Positions 60,586-64,000 of a stretch of DNA of 64,000 bases are shown here, piece by piece. Made by a program: the position numbers and the translations under genes. The notes below the pieces were generated by a model that saw only the letters and a program-made list of their open reading frames with translations, did not search any database and was not told where the DNA came from. Within the stretch, counting starts at the first letter, position 1; each line of letters opens with the position of its first letter. Source of the DNA: Bradyrhizobium diazoefficiens (GTDB lineage Bacteria; Pseudomonadota; Alphaproteobacteria; Rhizobiales; Xanthobacteraceae). Location of the stretch: NCBI RefSeq assembly GCF_016612535.1, contig NZ_JAENXS010000004.1, positions 1 through 64,000 of the forward strand. The letters run 5' to 3'.

Positions 60586-63038
60586 ACGGTCTTGGTCCTG
60601 TCCTCGAGAAGGCATTGGTCGAAGCGTTCGAGATCCGGGTGCGCGGCCGTGTCCAAGGGGTGGGATTTCGGCCGACGGTATGGCGTCATGCGCGGCAACT
60701 CGGTCTCGGCGGCGAAGTCTTAAACGATGGCGAAGGCGTCCTGGTCCGCGCAAGAGGTGAGCGGGCCGTGGTCAACACGCTTATCGAGCGCATCGTGAGC
60801 GAACCGCCGCCGTTGAGCCGGATCGATGGCATCGAAATCCACGTGTATGATGGAGCGCTGCTCGACGAATTCGTGATTGCCGAGAGTGTAGCGGGCGCCG
60901 CGCACACCGAGGTGTCTCCCGATGCGGCCCTGTGCGCCGACTGCGCCCGCGAGACGCTGGATCCGTTCGAGCGACGGTTTCGCTACCCCTTCACCAACTG
61001 CACCAATTGCGGGCCTCGCCTGAGCATCGTTGACGGCATTCCCTATGACCGCGCCAAGACCGCAATGGCGCCATTTGCGATGTGCGCTGACTGCGCCCGC
61101 GAATATCGCGATCCATCCGACCGGCGCTTCCATGCCGAGCCGGTCGCCTGTCACGCCTGCGGTCCCCGGGCGAAGCTGATCCGCCTGGACGGACGGCCCG
61201 TCACCTTCGAGCAGTTTTCCATGCTGGACGACGTGGATGCCGCGTGCACCCTGATCCAGAAGGGCGAAATCGTCGCCATCAAGGGGCTCGGCGGCTACCA
61301 GATCGCCTGCGATGCCACACGAGCCGACACGGTGGCACGCCTGCGCAAGCTCAAGCGGCGGGACGGCAAGCCCTTCGCGCTGATGGCGCGGGATGTCGCA
61401 ATCGTGCGCCGATACTGCAGTTTGGATGAGCAAGAACAGGCCGAGCTCACCGGTCCGGCAGCTCCCATTGCGCTCTTGCGCGCCGACGGGCCCGAGCGTC
61501 TGCCCGGCGACATCGCGCCAGGATTGCGGACGCTCGGTTTCATGCTTCCGACCACGCCGCTGCATCTGTTGCTGTTGCGGCGCATGGACCGCCCGGTGGT
61601 CATGACCAGCGGCAATCTGTCCAACGAGCCTCAGGTTACCGAAGATCATGAGGTCCGCGAACGCTTAGGAGAAATAGCAAGTTTTGCGCTGACCCATGAT
61701 CGAAGGATCGCCAACCGCGTGGACGATTCCGTCATTCGGGTGATCAGCGGGAGGTTACGTCTGTTGCGCCGTGCCAGAGGTTATGCGCCGGCGCCGCTGG
61801 CTCTGCCAAAAGGATTCGAAGCCGCACCCGATCTGCTGGCATTTGGGGGCGAACTCAAGGCGACGTTCTGCCTCATCAAGGATGGTGCGGCCATTCTGTC
61901 CCAACACCAGGGTGATCTGGAAGATGTGTCCACCTCTGACGATTACGCCAAAAACCTTTCGCTCTATGCTTCGCTCTTTCAGCATGTTCCGACCGCCCTA
62001 GTTGCCGATATGCATCCGGAATATCTGTCCTCCAAGCGTGCGCGTATGGCCGCTGAAGAGGGCGCAGTCCCCCTGATCGAGGTTCAGCACCATCACGCCC
62101 ACATCGCGTCCTGTCTTGCCGAAAATGGCTACCCGCTAAACGCGCCGCCTGTCTTGGGCATCGTGCTCGATGGCCTGGGGTGGGGTGAGGGCAGTGCACT
62201 CTGGGGTGGTGAGTTCCTGCTTGCGGACTATTGCCGCTATGAGCGTCGTGGGACTTTCAAGCCGGTCGCGATGCTCGGCGGCGCGCAAGCCGCGCGTGAA
62301 CCGTGGCGCAACCTCTACGCCTATTTGACGGCCGAGATGAGCTGGGGCGAACTCACCATGAACTTCCGCGAGCTCGAGCTCTATTCTTTCCTCGAGACCA
62401 AACCGCGCGCCATGCTGGACGCCATGCTCCGGAGCAGGTTGGGCGCGCCGCTCGCGTCCTCCTGTGGCCGGCTGTTCGACGCCGTGGCCGCAGCGGTTGG
62501 CGTATGCCGCGACCTCCAGTCCTACGAGGGAGAGGCGGCGGCGCGGCTCGAGGCGCTTGTCGATGAGGATCTGCTGTTCGAGGAAGACGACCGGCTAGCC
62601 TATCCGCTGACGATTCCGAATCTGCGCGGCTCAGGTATGCCCTACGTCGAGCCGCTCGCGATGTGGCATGCGGTGCTGGGCGACCTGATCCTGAAGACAC
62701 CAGCCTCAGTCATCGCGACGCGCTTCCACAAGGGACTGGCCAAGGCCATCGTCGCCATGACACGCAAGCTTGCTGAAAATCCAGACGGGGCCGAACGTAA
62801 CTTCTCTACCGTCGCACTCAGTGGCGGCTGCTTTCAAAACCGCATTCTGTTCCAAGAGGTTGCGCGCCGGCTGGAGCGGGACGATTTCACCGTGCTGTCA
62901 CACGCTCACATTCCTGCAAACGACGGAGGGCTGGCGCTCGGCCAGGCTGCCATCGGCGCGGCGCATCTTATTGCATCAATCAAAAGCTCCAGGGAAGGAA
63001 ACCAACCATGTGTCTCGGCATTCCCGGGCAGATCATAA
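60582..63038 (+). CDS. hypF: HypF carbamoyltransferase for [NiFe]-site assembly
   Basis: This 818-aa protein is a complete HypF. It has an N-terminal acylphosphatase-like domain (VRGRVQGVGFRPTVWRHARQLG), zinc fingers (CADCARETLDPFERRFRYPFTNCTNCG, CADCAREYRDPSDRRFHAEPVACHACG), a YrdC-like domain (IVAIKGLGGYQIACDA) and a Kae1-like domain (EVQHHHAHIASCLAE, VLSHAHIPANDGGLALG). It transfers carbamoyl groups toward HypE for the CN ligands. GTG 60582 overlaps the NHL stop. The end overlaps hypC by 31 bp. Confidence 0.96.
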   Translation: MNGLGPVLEKALVEAFEIRVRGRVQGVGFRPTVWRHARQLGLGGEVLNDGEGVLVRARGERAVVNTLIERIVSEPPPLSRIDGIEIHVYDGALLDEFVIAESVAGAAHTEVSPDAALCADCARETLDPFERRFRYPFTNCTNCGPRLSIVDGIPYDRAKTAMAPFAMCADCAREYRDPSDRRFHAEPVACHACGPRAKLIRLDGRPVTFEQFSMLDDVDAACTLIQKGEIVAIKGLGGYQIACDATRADTVARLRKLKRRDGKPFALMARDVAIVRRYCSLDEQEQAELTGPAAPIALLRADGPERLPGDIAPGLRTLGFMLPTTPLHLLLLRRMDRPVVMTSGNLSNEPQVTEDHEVRERLGEIASFALTHDRRIANRVDDSVIRVISGRLRLLRRARGYAPAPLALPKGFEAAPDLLAFGGELKATFCLIKDGAAILSQHQGDLEDVSTSDDYAKNLSLYASLFQHVPTALVADMHPEYLSSKRARMAAEEGAVPLIEVQHHHAHIASCLAENGYPLNAPPVLGIVLDGLGWGEGSALWGGEFLLADYCRYERRGTFKPVAMLGGAQAAREPWRNLYAYLTAEMSWGELTMNFRELELYSFLETKPRAMLDAMLRSRLGAPLASSCGRLFDAVAAAVGVCRDLQSYEGEAAARLEALVDEDLLFEEDDRLAYPLTIPNLRGSGMPYVEPLAMWHAVLGDLILKTPASVIATRFHKGLAKAIVAMTRKLAENPDGAERNFSTVALSGGCFQNRILFQEVARRLERDDFTVLSHAHIPANDGGLALGQAAIGAAHLIASIKSSREGNQPCVSAFPGRS

Positions 63039-63298
63039 GGATCGACGACACGACGCGGAAGCTTGCCACCGTCGACGTCAGCGGTGTCAAGCGACAGGTC
63101 AACATTGCCTGCATTGTCAGCGAGGACCATCCCGTGGACGCCTGTGTCGGCGATTGGGTGCTGGTGCATGTCGGCTTTGCCATGAGCCGGATCGACGAAC
63201 AGGAAGCCGCACAAACCTTGAAGATTCTCACCGAACTCGGTGAAGCCCAGGCTGAGATCGAGGCCATGAGGCGCTCGGCAGCCCAAACCGGAGGGTAG
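63008..63298 (+). CDS. hypC: HypC hydrogenase assembly chaperone
   Basis: The 96-aa product starts MCLGIPGQIIRIDD, whose N-terminal Met-Cys carries the Fe intermediate together with HypD. The rest (VSGVKRQVNIACIVSEDHPVDACVGDWVLVHVGFAMSRIDEQEA) is typical. The overlap with hypF (31 bp) implies coupled translation. Slightly longer than the usual 75-90 aa. Confidence 0.95.
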   Translation: MCLGIPGQIIRIDDTTRKLATVDVSGVKRQVNIACIVSEDHPVDACVGDWVLVHVGFAMSRIDEQEAAQTLKILTELGEAQAEIEAMRRSAAQTGG

Positions 63299-63302
63299 TG
63301 CC

Positions 63303-63995
63303 ATGTCAGGCAATAGCGAACTCAAGGCGCTCTATCCGTTCCTGCACGGTGAACAGCAGGACCCGGCGCGGCTCGAGGCCGCGCTGCTGCTCTCCGTCGA
63401 GGAGAAGGCGCGCGATTCTCGCGAAACCAATGCTCGCTTTTTTGGCGAGAACGCGGAAGTGCTGGTGGCCGCGGCCAAGGCGATCGCCGACGTCTATCGG
63501 GGTGGTGGCCGGCTGTTTTCCATGGGCAATGGCGGCTCGAGCTGCGACGCCTCTCATGTCGCCGTGGAGTTTGTCCACCCGATCACGGCGGGACGGCCGG
63601 CGCTGGCAGCGATCAATTTGGTCGCCGATCTCGCCATGATTTCCGCGGTTGGCAACGATCTTGGCTTCGAGCACGTATTCGTCCGCCAGATCGTCGCCCA
63701 GGGGCGGAAAGGCGACGCGCTGGTCGGTATCTCCACCAGTGGCAATTCCTCGAATCTGATGGCCGCGTTCGCCAAGGCCAAGGAGATGGGCATCGTCACT
63801 GTCGGGCTTGCCGGCGGCGACGGCGGCAAGATGAAAACCTCAGGCGTTGTCGACTACTGCCTGGTCGTCCCTACGACCTCAATCCACCGCACGCAGGAAT
63901 GCCACGTGATCGCGTACCATATTCTCTGGGATCTCGTTCATACGTTGCTTGCCGATGACCGCGGATCGGCGCGAAGCAAGGGAGCCGCCGCATGA
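63303..63995 (+). CDS. GmhA-like SIS-domain protein in the hyp operon
   Basis: This 230-aa protein has a SIS domain with the phosphosugar-binding signatures GNGGSSCDASH and GISTSGNSSNL. The HRTQECHVIAYHILW motif is near the end, as in sedoheptulose-7-phosphate isomerase (GmhA). Position between hypC and hypD is found in other group 1h loci (recalled), so the protein may have a hydrogenase-related, not lipopolysaccharide, role. It starts 4 bp after hypC and its stop overlaps hypD (ATGA). Confidence 0.88.
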   Translation: MSGNSELKALYPFLHGEQQDPARLEAALLLSVEEKARDSRETNARFFGENAEVLVAAAKAIADVYRGGGRLFSMGNGGSSCDASHVAVEFVHPITAGRPALAAINLVADLAMISAVGNDLGFEHVFVRQIVAQGRKGDALVGISTSGNSSNLMAAFAKAKEMGIVTVGLAGGDGGKMKTSGVVDYCLVVPTTSIHRTQECHVIAYHILWDLVHTLLADDRGSARSKGAAA

Positions 63996-64000
63996 AATAT
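63992..64000 (+). CDS. hypD: HypD start (runs off right edge)
   Basis: ATG AAA TAT (MKY) overlaps the GmhA-like stop (ATGA). HypD proteins commonly begin MKY, and the position after hypC and the SIS gene is the expected one. Only three codons are visible, so this is a prediction from context. Confidence 0.55.

Overview
The window is high-GC alphaproteobacterial DNA, most likely from Bradyrhizobium or a close relative (Nitrobacteraceae). Supporting signs are a RepABC-type partition pair next to an acyl-homoserine-lactone synthase and a complete trbBCDEJKLFGHI operon, a FixK/FNR-type box, a sigma-54 promoter, and a group 1h-like [NiFe]-hydrogenase cluster. The first 60% is accessory DNA from integrative elements and insertion sequences. 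The last quarter is a compact, ordered metabolic gene cluster.

Region 1 (1-16383) is the right end of an integrative conjugative element. It holds repA with the start of repB (running off the left edge), a coupled pair (membrane protein plus secreted HExxH protein), a SLATT-like 2TM protein with a 38-aa basic protein, then traI and the trb mating-pair operon. It ends at a 46-bp 3' fragment of a tRNA-Lys(CUU) gene, which I read as the right attachment site. The intact tRNA and the integrase should lie to the left of the window.

Region 2 (16384-31900) is accessory DNA. An IS3-family element with intact ends and a TAGG target duplication splits a gene that sits just before a GIY-YIG-like nuclease gene. 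Next come several envelope or secreted proteins and a WYL regulator of the CapW/BrxR kind. The same 42-bp promoter/operator occurs beside the regulator gene, where it reads toward a lipoprotein and a secreted toxin/immunity pair, and again in front of a DUF4407/coiled-coil/OB-fold operon. This looks like one regulon of conflict genes. A cold-shock/DUF3825 protein follows.

Region 3 (31900-45850) starts with a large serine recombinase module truncated by an IS3-family remnant. It is followed by a galactose-oxidase-like copper radical oxidase that diverges from a four-gene set: a possible heme-binding barrel, a 2TM protein, a gingipain-like C25 caspase-fold protease and a small beta-rich protein. 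A decayed second copy of trbH/trbI follows in direct orientation to the first. Small proteins, a PilZ protein, an IS256-family remnant and a headless Lrp/AsnC domain close the region.

Region 4 (46200-64000) holds a TonB-dependent receptor, a PAS-GGDEF-EAL protein, an NtrC/HoxA-like activator with a degenerate receiver, and the hydrogenase operon behind a sigma-54 promoter. The gene order is small subunit, large subunit, two paralogous four-Cys proteins, maturation protease, TPR protein (behind a perfect FixK/FNR box), two small membrane proteins, NifU-Rieske protein, NHL-repeat protein, hypF, hypC, a GmhA-like SIS protein and the first codons of hypD. The likely role is aerobic scavenging of H2, switched by the HoxA-like activator and by oxygen.
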